Position numbers and translations under genes: made by a program. Of a DNA stretch of 64,000 bases, positions 16,604-24,839 are shown in pieces. How positions within the stretch are numbered: position 1 is the stretch's first letter; each line of letters starts with the position of its first letter. Origin of the DNA: Gemmatimonadota bacterium (GTDB taxonomy: Bacteria; Gemmatimonadota; Gemmatimonadetes; Gemmatimonadales; Gemmatimonadaceae); assembly GCA_016191225.1 (NCBI GenBank), contig JACPPC010000012.1:45025-109024 (forward strand), written 5' to 3'. Below the pieces are notes generated by a model, which was given only the letters and a program-made list of their open reading frames with translations, did not search any database and was not told the DNA's origin.

Positions 16604-17245
16604 TGCGGTTCCTGGCCAAGGACCCGGCGGCGCGGCCGCAGTCGGCCGCGGAGGTGTCGCGGGCGCTCGAGGCGATCGCGGTGTCACGGGCGTCGCGTGG
16701 GGCGGGATCGCTGGCGTCGCTGCCGGCGTTCGCGCGAAGCCGGCCCGCGGCCGCGCACTGGTGGCGGCGATCGCGCTCTCGCTCGTGGCGTGGGCCATGG
16801 TGCGCGCGCGCGGCGGCGGGAGCGCAACCGACGCGGAGCCGGCGGGACGGTCGGTCGCCGTGCTGCCCTGCACCAACGTGGACGGCGACACCACCGCCGA
16901 GTACTTCGTGGACGGGATCACCGGCGAACTGATCGGGCGGCTGGCGCAGGTGCCGTCGCTGCGGGTGACGCCGCGGGCCTCGGCGTTCTCGCTGCGCGGC
17001 AAGGGACTGGAGCTCGCCGAGATCGGCCGCCGGCTCAAGGTCGGCACGGTGATCGAGTGCACGATCCGGCGGCTCGGGCCGAGCGTGCGGGTGACGGCGG
17101 AGCTGGTGGACCTGGCGAACGAGCGCACCCTGTGGGCGGGCACCTACGACGGCGCGCTGTCGGGCGTGGTGGCGGTGCAGGACTCGATCGCCCGCGCGGT
17201 GACGGCCGCGCTCCGCCTGCGGCTCACGCAGCGCGGCCGCGCCCG
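16604..17245 (+). pseudogene. Kinase tail, transmembrane and TolB-like part of the frameshifted gene
   Basis: The middle of the broken kinase gene uses two frames. One covers the end of the kinase domain (VMRFLAKDPAARPQSAAEV, to about 16690). After a second shift near 16680-16755 another frame gives a transmembrane helix (ALVAAIALSLVAWAMV) and a TolB/FlgO-like domain (VAVLPCTNVDGD, YFVDGITGELIGRLAQVP, LKVGTVIECTIRR, RVTAELVDLANERTLWAGTY). This domain order is standard for kinase-TPR signalling proteins of Gemmatimonadota and Acidobacteriota (family knowledge). The reading frame is lost again near 17236-17250. Confidence 0.65.
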
Positions 17246-18216
17246 GCCCCACCACCGACACCGCGACGTACCTGCTGTACCTCAAGGGGCGCTACTTCTG
17301 GAACCAGCGCACCCCGTCGACGATGCGGCGCGGGATCGCGTTCCTCGAGGAGGCGATCGCGCGCGACGGGCAGTTGGCGCCGGCGTGGGCCGAGCTGGCG
17401 AGCGCGCTGAGCCTCGCGCCGGCCTTTGGCGACAGCGCGCCGAGCGAGGTGCTGACGCGGGCGCGGGAGGCGGCGCAGCGCGCGATCGCGCTCGACGGGA
17501 CGCTGGGGCAGGCGCACGTGGCGCTGGGGATCATCAACACCTTCTACGACGGCGCGTGGGACGAGGCCCTGTCGCACTTCAGCGCCGCCACCCGGCTCAA
17601 CCCGGGCGACGCGAACGCCAAGCTGTTCCGCACCTGGGCGCTGGTGTGCAAGGGGGAGCTCGACAGCGCGCTGGCGGCGGTGCGCGAGGCGGGGCAGCTC
17701 GACCCCTTCGCCCCGATCATCAACACGCGCGTGTCGACCGTGCTGTACTACATGCGGCGTTACGACGAGTCGGCGGCCGAGGCGCGAAAGGCGCTTGAAC
17801 TCGACCCGACGAACCTGCTGGCGCGCTTCCAGCTGGGCCACACGCTCACGGCGCAGGGGAAGTACGCCGAGGCCTACGCCGTGTATCCCGCGGACGAGGG
17901 CTCGAGATCAGGGTGGGACGAGGGTCGGCTGGGGAACGCCCTCGGGCGCGGGGGAAAGCGCGCCGAGGCGCAGGCGATCCTGCGCCGCCTCCAGGAGCGC
18001 CGGCGCCGGACGTACGTGACGCCCGAGGCGATCGCGGCGGTGTCGGCGGGGCTGCGCGACACGAGCCGCGCGCTCGACTGGCTCGAGCAGGCGGTGCGCG
18101 AGCACGGCTTCTACGTGGTGTTCGTGGCGGCGGAGCCGGTGTGGGACGAGCTGCACGGGCTGCCGAGGTTCCAGGCGCTGCTCAAGGCGACGCACGTGCA
18201 GGCGCCGCGGCGGTAG
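17246..18216 (+). pseudogene. TPR part of the frameshifted kinase gene
   Basis: The C-terminal part continues in another frame with YLLYLKGRYFWNQRTP, the normal bridge between the TolB-like domain and the TPRs, then about six TPR-like units (AQRAIALDGTLGQAHVALGI, FSAATRLNPGDANAKLF, ARKALELDPTNLLARFQLG). It ends QALLKATHVQAPRR. An ATG at 17323 could start a free TPR protein, but no ribosome site is evident and it falls inside the bridge, so it is better read as a gene fragment. Confidence 0.65.
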
Positions 18217-18220
18217 AGGC

Positions 18221-18241
18221 GCGCCCCGCGTGCCGGGGCGC
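18221..18241. terminator. Bidirectional GC hairpin between convergent genes
   Basis: GCGCCCCG pairs exactly with CGGGGCGC around a 5-base loop, midway between the TPR stop (18216) and the leuS stop (18254). No T tract. Confidence 0.4.
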
Positions 18242-18253
18242 GGCGCCGGCCCC

Positions 18254-20758
18254 TCAGACCACGAGGTTGAGCAACCGCCCCGGCACGTAGATCACCTTCT
18301 TCGCGGGGCCCGTCACGAACTTGGCGATCGACGGTTCCGCCATCGCGGCCGCGACCGCGGCCTCCTGCGAGGCGCCGGTGGCCAGCGTCACCTTGCCGCG
18401 CGTCTTCCCCTGCACCTGCACCACGCACTCCCAGGTGTCGCCGGCGAGGCGCGACGCGTCGTACGCCGGCCAGCCGCCGTCGAAGACGCTCGTGCCGTGC
18501 CCAAGCCGTTCCCAGAGCGCCTCGGCGATGTGCGGCGCGTACGGCGCGACGAGCTGCACCAGCGGCTCGACCTCGGCGCGGTGCACCGTGCGCTCGCCGG
18601 AGCGGAGGGCGTTCATGTACTCCATCATCGCCGCGATCGCGGTGTTGTAGGCGAGGGCGGGGGTGTCGTCGCCGACCTTCTTGATGGTGGCGTGCAGCTT
18701 GCGCATCACTCCCTCGTCGGGGGTGCCGTCACGGGTGCACTCGTGCACCGAGCTCCAGAGCCGGTCGAGGAAGCGCTTGACGCCGCTGATGCCGCGGTCG
18801 CGGAAGTCGCCCCCCTCCTCGTACGGCCCGAGGAACATGAGGTAGGTGCGGAAGGCGTCGGCCCCCCACTCGTCGAAGTAGGCGTCGGGGTTGACCACGT
18901 TCCCCTTGCTCTTCGACATCTTGGCCCCCTCGCGGATGATCGTGCCGTGGGCACGGAAGCGCGTGAACGGCTCCTCGAAGTCGATCAGCCCGGCGTCCTT
19001 GAACACCATGGTGATGAACCGCGAGTAGAGCAGGTGCAGCACCGCGTGCTCGTTGCCGCCGATGTAGCTCGTGACCGGGAGCCACTTGGCGGTCATGGCC
19101 TTGTCGAAGGCCAGGTCGGCGCGGGTCGCGCTCGGGTAGCGCAGGAAGTACCAGGCGCTGTCGAGGAAGGTGTCGCTGACGTCGGTCTCGCGGCGCCCCG
19201 GCCGGCCGCACTCGGGGCACGGCACATGGAACCACTCGGCGTGGCGGGCGAGCGGCGAGACGCCGGAATCGTCGGGCTTGAAGTCGGCGATGTTGGGCAG
19301 GGTGACGGGGAGGTCCTGCTCCGGCACCGGCTGCGCCCCGCAGGCGTCGCAGTAGATGATGGGGATGGGCGGCCCCCAGTAGCGCTGCCGCGAGATGCAC
19401 CAGTCGTGCAGCCGGAAGTTGACGACCGGCCTGCCGGTGCCGCGGCCGTGCAGCCAGGCCGTGACCTCGCGCTTGGCCTCGCCCACGGCCAGGCCGTCGA
19501 AGCGCCCCGAGTTGCAGACGCGGCCGCCGTCGGTGTCGACGATCGCGGCGTCGCCCACGGGTGCCGCCGCGTGCTCCCCCTCACGCACGACCACGCGCAC
19601 CACCGGGAGGTCGAACGTGCGGGCGAACTCGAAGTCGCGCTGGTCGTGCCCCGGGACGGCCATGATCGCCCCGGTGCCGTACTCCATGAGCACGTAGTCG
19701 GCGACCCAGACCGGCACGAGCTGCTCGGTGGCCGGGTTCACCGCGTACGCCCCGGTGAAGACGCCGGTCTTCTCGCGCTCCGTCTTGCGCGTCACGAGGT
19801 CCTGCTTGCGGGCCTGGTCGCGGTACGCGTCCACGGCGGCGCGCTGCTCGAGGGTGGTGATCGCGTCGATCATCGAATGCTCGGGGGCGAGCACGAGGAA
19901 GGTCGCCCCGAACACGGTGTCGGGGCGCGTCGTGAAGACGCGGATCCGGTCCTCCTCGATCGCCATCTCGGTCGTCACCGCCACCCCCGCGCTCCCGGCG
20001 TCGGCCTGCATGTCGGTGACGGAGAAGACGAGCTCGGCCCCCTCGCTGCGGCCGATCCAGTTGCGCTGCGCGGTGCGGGTGGTCTCCGACCAGTCGAGGG
20101 TGGCGAGGTTGTCCAGCAACCGCTCGGCGTAGTCGCTGATGCGGAAGAACCACTGGGCGAGCTGGCGGAGCTCGACCGCGGTACCGCAGCGCTCGCAGTG
20201 CCCGTGCTCGACCTGCTCGTTGGCGAGCACCGTCTTGCAGCTCGGGCACCAGTTGACCGCCGCCTCCTTCTTGAAGGCGAGGCCGCGCCGGTAGAGCTGC
20301 AAGAAGACCCACTGCGTCCATTTGTAGTAGGCCGGGTCGGTGGTGTTCACCGCCTGGCGCCAGTCGACCATCAGCCCGGCGCGCTCCACCTGCCGCTGGA
20401 AGTTCGCGACGTTGCGGGGGATGAGCTCCATGGGGTGGACGCCGACCTTGATCGCGAAGTTCTCCGAGTGGATCCCGAAGGCGTCGTAGCCGAACGGCTC
20501 GAAGACGTCGTGCCCCCGCATGCGGTGGAATCGTCCATAGATGTCGTTGCCGGTGAACGCGAACAGGTTCCCGACGTGCAGTCCCTCGGCCGAGGGGTAG
20601 GGGAACATCATGAGCGCGTAGAACGGCTTGGTGGCGCCGGCGAGGTCGGTCTGGTTGGTGCCGTGGTCGCGCCAGTGCCCCTGCCAGCGTCGCTCGACGG
20701 CGGCGGGGTCGTAGGCCGGGTAGTCCGGCGGCGGCGGGGTTGGTGACGGGACGGTCAT
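18254..20758 (-). CDS. leuS: Leucine--tRNA ligase
   Basis: Class I aminoacyl-tRNA synthetase charging tRNA-Leu in the cytoplasm. The HIGH-type motif is in FPYPSAEGLHVGN at about residues 54-66 (HVGN instead of the more common HVGH). The CP1 editing domain contains the threonine-rich editing motif region (VFTTRPDTVFGATFLVLAPEH). Zinc-ribbon cysteines appear in NWCPSCKTVLANEQVEHGHCERCG. The class I signature KMSKSKGN is in GAKMSKSKGNVVNPD, and the C-terminal anticodon-binding part is complete. 834 residues, normal for a bacterial LeuRS (about 800-880). The ATG at 20758 is the only sensible start. Essential housekeeping gene, transcribed alone. Confidence 0.97.
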   Translation of the reverse strand: MTVPSPTPPPPDYPAYDPAAVERRWQGHWRDHGTNQTDLAGATKPFYALMMFPYPSAEGLHVGNLFAFTGNDIYGRFHRMRGHDVFEPFGYDAFGIHSENFAIKVGVHPMELIPRNVANFQRQVERAGLMVDWRQAVNTTDPAYYKWTQWVFLQLYRRGLAFKKEAAVNWCPSCKTVLANEQVEHGHCERCGTAVELRQLAQWFFRISDYAERLLDNLATLDWSETTRTAQRNWIGRSEGAELVFSVTDMQADAGSAGVAVTTEMAIEEDRIRVFTTRPDTVFGATFLVLAPEHSMIDAITTLEQRAAVDAYRDQARKQDLVTRKTEREKTGVFTGAYAVNPATEQLVPVWVADYVLMEYGTGAIMAVPGHDQRDFEFARTFDLPVVRVVVREGEHAAAPVGDAAIVDTDGGRVCNSGRFDGLAVGEAKREVTAWLHGRGTGRPVVNFRLHDWCISRQRYWGPPIPIIYCDACGAQPVPEQDLPVTLPNIADFKPDDSGVSPLARHAEWFHVPCPECGRPGRRETDVSDTFLDSAWYFLRYPSATRADLAFDKAMTAKWLPVTSYIGGNEHAVLHLLYSRFITMVFKDAGLIDFEEPFTRFRAHGTIIREGAKMSKSKGNVVNPDAYFDEWGADAFRTYLMFLGPYEEGGDFRDRGISGVKRFLDRLWSSVHECTRDGTPDEGVMRKLHATIKKVGDDTPALAYNTAIAAMMEYMNALRSGERTVHRAEVEPLVQLVAPYAPHIAEALWERLGHGTSVFDGGWPAYDASRLAGDTWECVVQVQGKTRGKVTLATGASQEAAVAAAMAEPSIAKFVTGPAKKVIYVPGRLLNLVV

Positions 20759-20864
20759 GAACGGGGCGTCAAGGCAGGGACGCCCCCGCAGGCGCAGCCG
20801 GTCGGGACAGGTGCGCGGCGGGGGCGACGATACTCGAATCTAGCCCGGCGAATCAGGGGATGCC

Positions 20865-22142
20865 ATGCGACGGTTGACGCGAAGCTTGTTCGTGATGTCG
20901 GTGATCGTGCTGGTGGCCTCGATCTGGCTCGGCTACGACCGGCTGGCGCCGCTCGTGACCGACCTCAGCGGGGGGCTCCTGCTCTTCCTGCTGGTCCTCG
21001 GGCTGGGCGGGATCCTGAGCACGGGGACCTTCCTGGTGGTCGTCTTCCCGAACCTCGCCCGCGGCTCGGACGAGATCACCCACCTCGCCGAGTCGGTGCT
21101 CTCGGGTGACCTCTCGGTGCAGATGAGCGAGCGGCTGTCGCGGCTGGGCTGGGCGCGCCAGAGCAAGGTGTTCGGGCGGATGATCGACGAGCTCCGCTCG
21201 CTGGTGGGGGCCGTCCGCGGCACGTCGAACGAGTCGCGCACCCTCGCCGCCGAGATCAGTGCGGGGGCGGAGCAGATGGCGCACTCGGCGCAGGAGATCG
21301 CCCGCACCAGCGCCGACCTGACGGCGCGCGCGGGGACGATGGCGAAGAGTGTTGGGGCGCTGGCGTCGGACGCGCAGCGGCTCTCGGCCGGGGCGTTCGA
21401 GCTGGCGGTGGGCGCCCGCGACGGCGTGGCGCGCAACACCGAGCTGGCGGCGCTGGCGCAGCAGAACCGGGGCCGGTTCGACGCCGGCGCGGCGGCCCTC
21501 CAGCAGCTGCAGGCTGACGCCGCCGCCAACGCGGCGGCGATCGAGGCGCTGGCGGAGGCGGCCACGGCGGTGCGGGACTTCGTGGCGCTGGTGCAGAAGA
21601 TGGCGCGCCAGAGCAAGCTGCTGGCCCTCAACGCGGCCATGGAGGCGGCGCGGGCCGGCGAGCACGGCGAGGGGTTCGCGGTGGTGGCCGCCGAGGTGCG
21701 GCGGCTGGCAGCGAGCTCCGACGACGCCGCCGACCGGACCGAGGGGCTGGTGAAGGGAGTGCTGACGCGGGTGGAGGAGTCGCGGGTGGCGAGCACCCGC
21801 ACGCTGGCCACGGTGCGCGACGTGCTCGACGTGACGCGCGAGGGGGAGGCGAGCTTCGCGCAGGTCGAGGCCAAGGTGCACGAGAGCGAGGAGTGGATGA
21901 CGGCGATCGAGCGGGCGGCCGAACGGGCGAACTCGCTGGTGACCGACCTCAACGCGCAACTCGACGCGCTGGCCCGCGGAACGGACACCTTCGTGGCGGC
22001 GATGGAAGGGGTGGCCGCGGCGAGCGAGCAGCAGAGCGCGAGCACGGAGCAGATCGCGGCGGCGGCGGGGTCGCTGTCGCAGACCGCGGACCGGATGCAG
22101 CGGCTGGTGAAGACCTACCAACTCGCCGAGGCCACGGCGTAA
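20865..22142 (+). CDS. Methyl-accepting chemotaxis-type receptor without a large sensor domain
   Basis: Membrane-anchored signalling protein of 425 residues. Two N-terminal transmembrane helices (SLFVMSVIVLVASIWLG and LLLFLLVLGLGGILSTGTFLVVVF) are separated by only about 15 residues, so there is no periplasmic ligand domain. A HAMP-like segment is followed by a long coiled coil with the MCP signalling tip (LNAAMEAARAGEHGEGFAVVAAEVRRLA, here split as NAAMEAARAGEHGEG and FAVVAAEVRRLA), at about residues 250-275. AGGGGA precedes the ATG at 20865. No cheA, cheW or flagellar genes lie nearby. It may sense membrane or cytoplasmic state, or serve a non-motility Che-like pathway; this is inference. 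Confidence 0.85.
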   Translation: MRRLTRSLFVMSVIVLVASIWLGYDRLAPLVTDLSGGLLLFLLVLGLGGILSTGTFLVVVFPNLARGSDEITHLAESVLSGDLSVQMSERLSRLGWARQSKVFGRMIDELRSLVGAVRGTSNESRTLAAEISAGAEQMAHSAQEIARTSADLTARAGTMAKSVGALASDAQRLSAGAFELAVGARDGVARNTELAALAQQNRGRFDAGAAALQQLQADAAANAAAIEALAEAATAVRDFVALVQKMARQSKLLALNAAMEAARAGEHGEGFAVVAAEVRRLAASSDDAADRTEGLVKGVLTRVEESRVASTRTLATVRDVLDVTREGEASFAQVEAKVHESEEWMTAIERAAERANSLVTDLNAQLDALARGTDTFVAAMEGVAAASEQQSASTEQIAAAAGSLSQTADRMQRLVKTYQLAEATA

Positions 22143-22146
22143 GGCA

Positions 22147-22501
22147 GTCGTCCTGAGCGAACGACTTGACGTTCGCGGTTCAGGGGTGGCGCTATCCGGA
22201 TCGGTCGCCCGGGCGGGCGCGGGCGCCGGTGATGCGAGGCAATCGCCTTCAGCGCGGCGGCATCGCGCTCGTCGCGACCACAACCCGCCCCCCGCCGCGC
22301 GCACCACCCCCCGTAGCCGGGGCGAAGCCCGGGGGTCGTCCAAGCAAAAGATCGACTCGCGAGCCCCACCCGCGAGGCGCTTTTGCGGGACGACTCCCGG
22401 GTGAACGCCCCGGATAGCGCGGGCCCCGCCCAGGCGACAAGCAGGTGCTTCGCGAAGCCTGCCCTGAGCGAGCGCAGCGAGTCGAACGGGCTCAGGACGA
22501 C
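22147..22501. repeat. 355-base nest of inverted repeats
   Basis: The gap between the chemoreceptor and the channel gene has no gene of its own. It is bounded by exact 12-base inverted repeats (GTCGTCCTGAGC at 22147-22158, GCTCAGGACGAC at 22490-22501). Inside lie an 11-base pair (GCGCTATCCGG at 22189-22199, its complement at 22410-22420) and an imperfect hairpin with arms of about 33 bases (22317-22350 and 22379-22413) around CTCGCG/CGCGAG. Its right end (22450-22501) is a copy of the dispersed palindromic repeat and supplies the stop codon of the channel gene. Confidence 0.7.
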
Positions 22502-23622
22502 GACACGGGCCGCGACCCGATCGCCGGCGTGAACGCGCGCTGCAGGCTGCTCACCCCGTGCGCCTCGGCCATCACGATCAGCGTGCTCCCCGGCGACACC
22601 CGCATCTCGTGCGGCGGGTTGTAGATCGTCTTCTGGTCCGGCGTCATCACCGCCAGCACCAGCAGGTTCGCGAACTGGCGCGTGTCGAGCTCGTGGATCG
22701 TGTGGCCGGCCAGAGGCGACCCCTCGGGCACATCCACTTCCTCGATGCGCATCGACTGGTCGGTGGCGCGCAGCATCCGGTCGAGGAAGCTGACGACCGA
22801 CGGCCGCACCAGCTCGCTCGCCAGCCGCATGCCGCCGATCAGGCCGGGGGAAACGACCGCGTCGGCCCCCGCCGAGCGGAGCCGGGTGATGGCGCGGTTG
22901 TCGGTGGCGCGGGCGACGATGCGGATGGCGGGGTTGAGCTGCCGCGCCATGACCGTGCCCACGAGCGAGTCCTTGTCGGAGTCCACGCACAGCACGATTC
23001 CCGCCGCCCGGGTGATCCCCCCGCGCTGCAGGACCTCGTCATCGGTGAAGTCGCCGCGGAGGATCGGCACCTCGGGGTACTCGTCGCTGAGCCGCTCGGC
23101 GTTCCCCTCGTCCGCCTCGATCACCACCACCTGCCGCTTGGTGGACTGCAGTTCCTGCAGCACCGCCAGCCCCGCCTGGCCGACGCCGCAGATGATGTAG
23201 TGATCGGTCATTGCCTCGATAGTCCGCGCCATGCGGCGCCTCCGGAATCCTTCGGTCAGGTCCCCTTCCACGATGAACGCCGTCACCGCGGAAATCGAAT
23301 AGACGCCCACGGTCGCGCCGACGAACAGGAGCCCCATCGTGAACACGCGGCCGGCGACGCTCCGGCTGACGTCCACCGCCTCGCGAAAGCCGGTCGTCGT
23401 GACGGCGTTCACGGTCATGTACAGCGCGTCGAGCAGGCTCACGTCCGGCCCGCCGATCAGCCGGTAGCCCACCGCGCCCGCCAGCATCGTCAGGCCGAGC
23501 AGGGCGATGGGGAGGGCCAGCCTCTGCCGCACCGCCCGGATCTCCGAGCGGAGCTGCCGGTCGGCGTGCAGCTCCGTCCCGCCCGTCACCGCACCGCGGT
23601 GCCCCGAGCCGCGTGCTACCAT
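22492..23622 (-). CDS. Two-TM potassium channel with RCK (TrkA-N/TrkA-C) domains
   Basis: Ligand-gated K+ channel subunit of 376 residues. After a charged N-terminus, helix 1 (LPIALLGLTMLAGAVGYRLIGG) and helix 2 (VFTMGLLFVGATVGVYSISAVTAFIV) flank a pore helix and filter (YMTVNAVTTTGFREA; TTTGF replaces the canonical TVGYG). The RCK nucleotide-binding fold has GVGQAG in YIICGVGQAGLAVL, then an acidic strand end (VVVIEADEGNAERL) and GDFTDDEVLQRGGI. The C-terminal TrkA-C part is ANLLVLAVMTPDQ and GSTLIVMAEAHGVSSLQ. The ATG at 23622 overlaps the upstream stop codon. The last residues (VSSS) come from a dispersed repeat. Confidence 0.85.
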   Translation of the reverse strand: MVARGSGHRGAVTGGTELHADRQLRSEIRAVRQRLALPIALLGLTMLAGAVGYRLIGGPDVSLLDALYMTVNAVTTTGFREAVDVSRSVAGRVFTMGLLFVGATVGVYSISAVTAFIVEGDLTEGFRRRRMARTIEAMTDHYIICGVGQAGLAVLQELQSTKRQVVVIEADEGNAERLSDEYPEVPILRGDFTDDEVLQRGGITRAAGIVLCVDSDKDSLVGTVMARQLNPAIRIVARATDNRAITRLRSAGADAVVSPGLIGGMRLASELVRPSVVSFLDRMLRATDQSMRIEEVDVPEGSPLAGHTIHELDTRQFANLLVLAVMTPDQKTIYNPPHEMRVSPGSTLIVMAEAHGVSSLQRAFTPAIGSRPVSSS

Positions 23623-24677
23623 GCGCCCCGCGGCATGTCGGCCCGCCGGTACATGTACGCGCAGTCCAGCAGCCGCGGCCCCTTGTCGTCGCAGACGGCG
23701 TACCGCGCCCCCTCGTACAGGGTGGCGGCGGCGGTGCGGCCGTCCTTCGCCAGCGCGTAGAACTGGAGGCCGAAGCGGGGCCGCCCCTTCTCGTCGAGGA
23801 GCCGCGGCTCGGTCATCGCCACCATGCGCTCCATGGTCCGCATCACGGCCTGCTCGGGGGTCGCGCCGTTGCGCATCTGCTCCACGATATGGAAAGCGCC
23901 GCAGACCTTGATGCAGGCCTCGCCGCGCCCCGTCGAGCCGGCGGCGCCCACGGTGTTGTCGCAGTACTGCCCCGCCCCGGGAATCGGCGAGTCGCCGAGG
24001 CGGCCGTCGAGCTTCCACGAGTAGCCGCTGGTGGTGGTGACGCTCGACAGGTCGCCCGCCGCGTTCACCGCGTTCATGTTGATCGTGCCGCTGGTGAACT
24101 TGACCTTCACGTCGTCGTCGTGGTCGAGCCAGAAGTCGTCCTTGTTGAGGCGCGACTTCCAGCGCAGCCAGTCCTGCCGCGACTTCTCGGTGAGGAGGTT
24201 CTGCTCCCTGAACCCCATCGCGAGGGCGAACTTCTTCGCCCCCTTCCCCACCAGCAACGTGTGGTCGGTGTAGTCCATCACCGCCTTGGCCACGAGGCTC
24301 GGCGTGGCGATGTCCTCGAGGCACCCCACCGCGCCGGCCCGCTTGCTCGGGCCGTGCATGCAGCTCGCGTCGAGCTGCACCACCCCCTCCTCGTTGGGGA
24401 GGCCGCCCAGCCCCACCGACTGGTCCTCGGGGTCGAGCTCCTGGATGTTCACGCCGGCGATGATCGCGTCGAGCGGGTCGGTGCCGCGCATCACTTGGTC
24501 GTACGCCCGGGCCACGCCGCGAATGCCGTTGCCGCTCCCCATGACCGTGGGCCGCCCGGCGAGTTGGGCGCGCGCCACCACCGGGGCCGCCCGCTGGGCC
24601 TCGAGCGTGGACCCGACGAGCAGCCCGGCCGCGGCGGCCGCGCCGGCTCCAAGGAAGTCGCGACGGGACGTGGACAC
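23616..24677 (-). CDS. Tat-exported N4-(beta-N-acetylglucosaminyl)-L-asparaginase family protein
   Basis: Ntn-hydrolase of the asparaginase-2/glycosylasparaginase family, 353 residues. The GTG at 24677 opens on a twin-arginine signal (STSRRDFLGAGAAAAAGLLVG). The precursor should self-cleave before a Thr, here in FTSGTINMNAV. The following beta-subunit motif GRLGDSPIPGAGQY, then DNTVGAAGSTGRGE, is characteristic of glycosylasparaginases. The alpha part has NEEGVVQLDASCMHG (normally an LD-S/A motif). It breaks the N-glycan Asn-GlcNAc link or acts on small asparagine derivatives (family knowledge); the actual substrate here is unknown. The gene overlaps the channel gene by a few bases and starts about 45 bases after a TACCTTTT promoter-like element (24728-24735). 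Confidence 0.85.
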   Translation of the reverse strand: MSTSRRDFLGAGAAAAAGLLVGSTLEAQRAAPVVARAQLAGRPTVMGSGNGIRGVARAYDQVMRGTDPLDAIIAGVNIQELDPEDQSVGLGGLPNEEGVVQLDASCMHGPSKRAGAVGCLEDIATPSLVAKAVMDYTDHTLLVGKGAKKFALAMGFREQNLLTEKSRQDWLRWKSRLNKDDFWLDHDDDVKVKFTSGTINMNAVNAAGDLSSVTTTSGYSWKLDGRLGDSPIPGAGQYCDNTVGAAGSTGRGEACIKVCGAFHIVEQMRNGATPEQAVMRTMERMVAMTEPRLLDEKGRPRFGLQFYALAKDGRTAAATLYEGARYAVCDDKGPRLLDCAYMYRRADMPRGAW

Positions 24678-24803
24678 TGGCGCTCCGGAAATGGTCGGGG
24701 TGGAGGGGCGGCACGGGCCGCCGCGCAAAAAGGTACCGCGCGCCGCCGGGAGCCACGAGGGCAGCACGCCCGCGGCGGCGGACGCCACGCGGTGCGGCGG
24801 CGG

Positions 24804-24833
24804 TTGCCCCCCCCGCGCCGAGCCGTAGCTTTT
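24804..24833 (+). promoter_or_regulatory. Bacteroidota-type promoter of the aspartase fusion gene
   Basis: TTG at 24804-24806, a 19-base spacer, then TAGCTTTT at 24826-24833. The ATG is only six bases further on, so the transcript would begin at or next to the start codon (leaderless). Confidence 0.5.
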
Positions 24834-24839
24834 TCGCCC

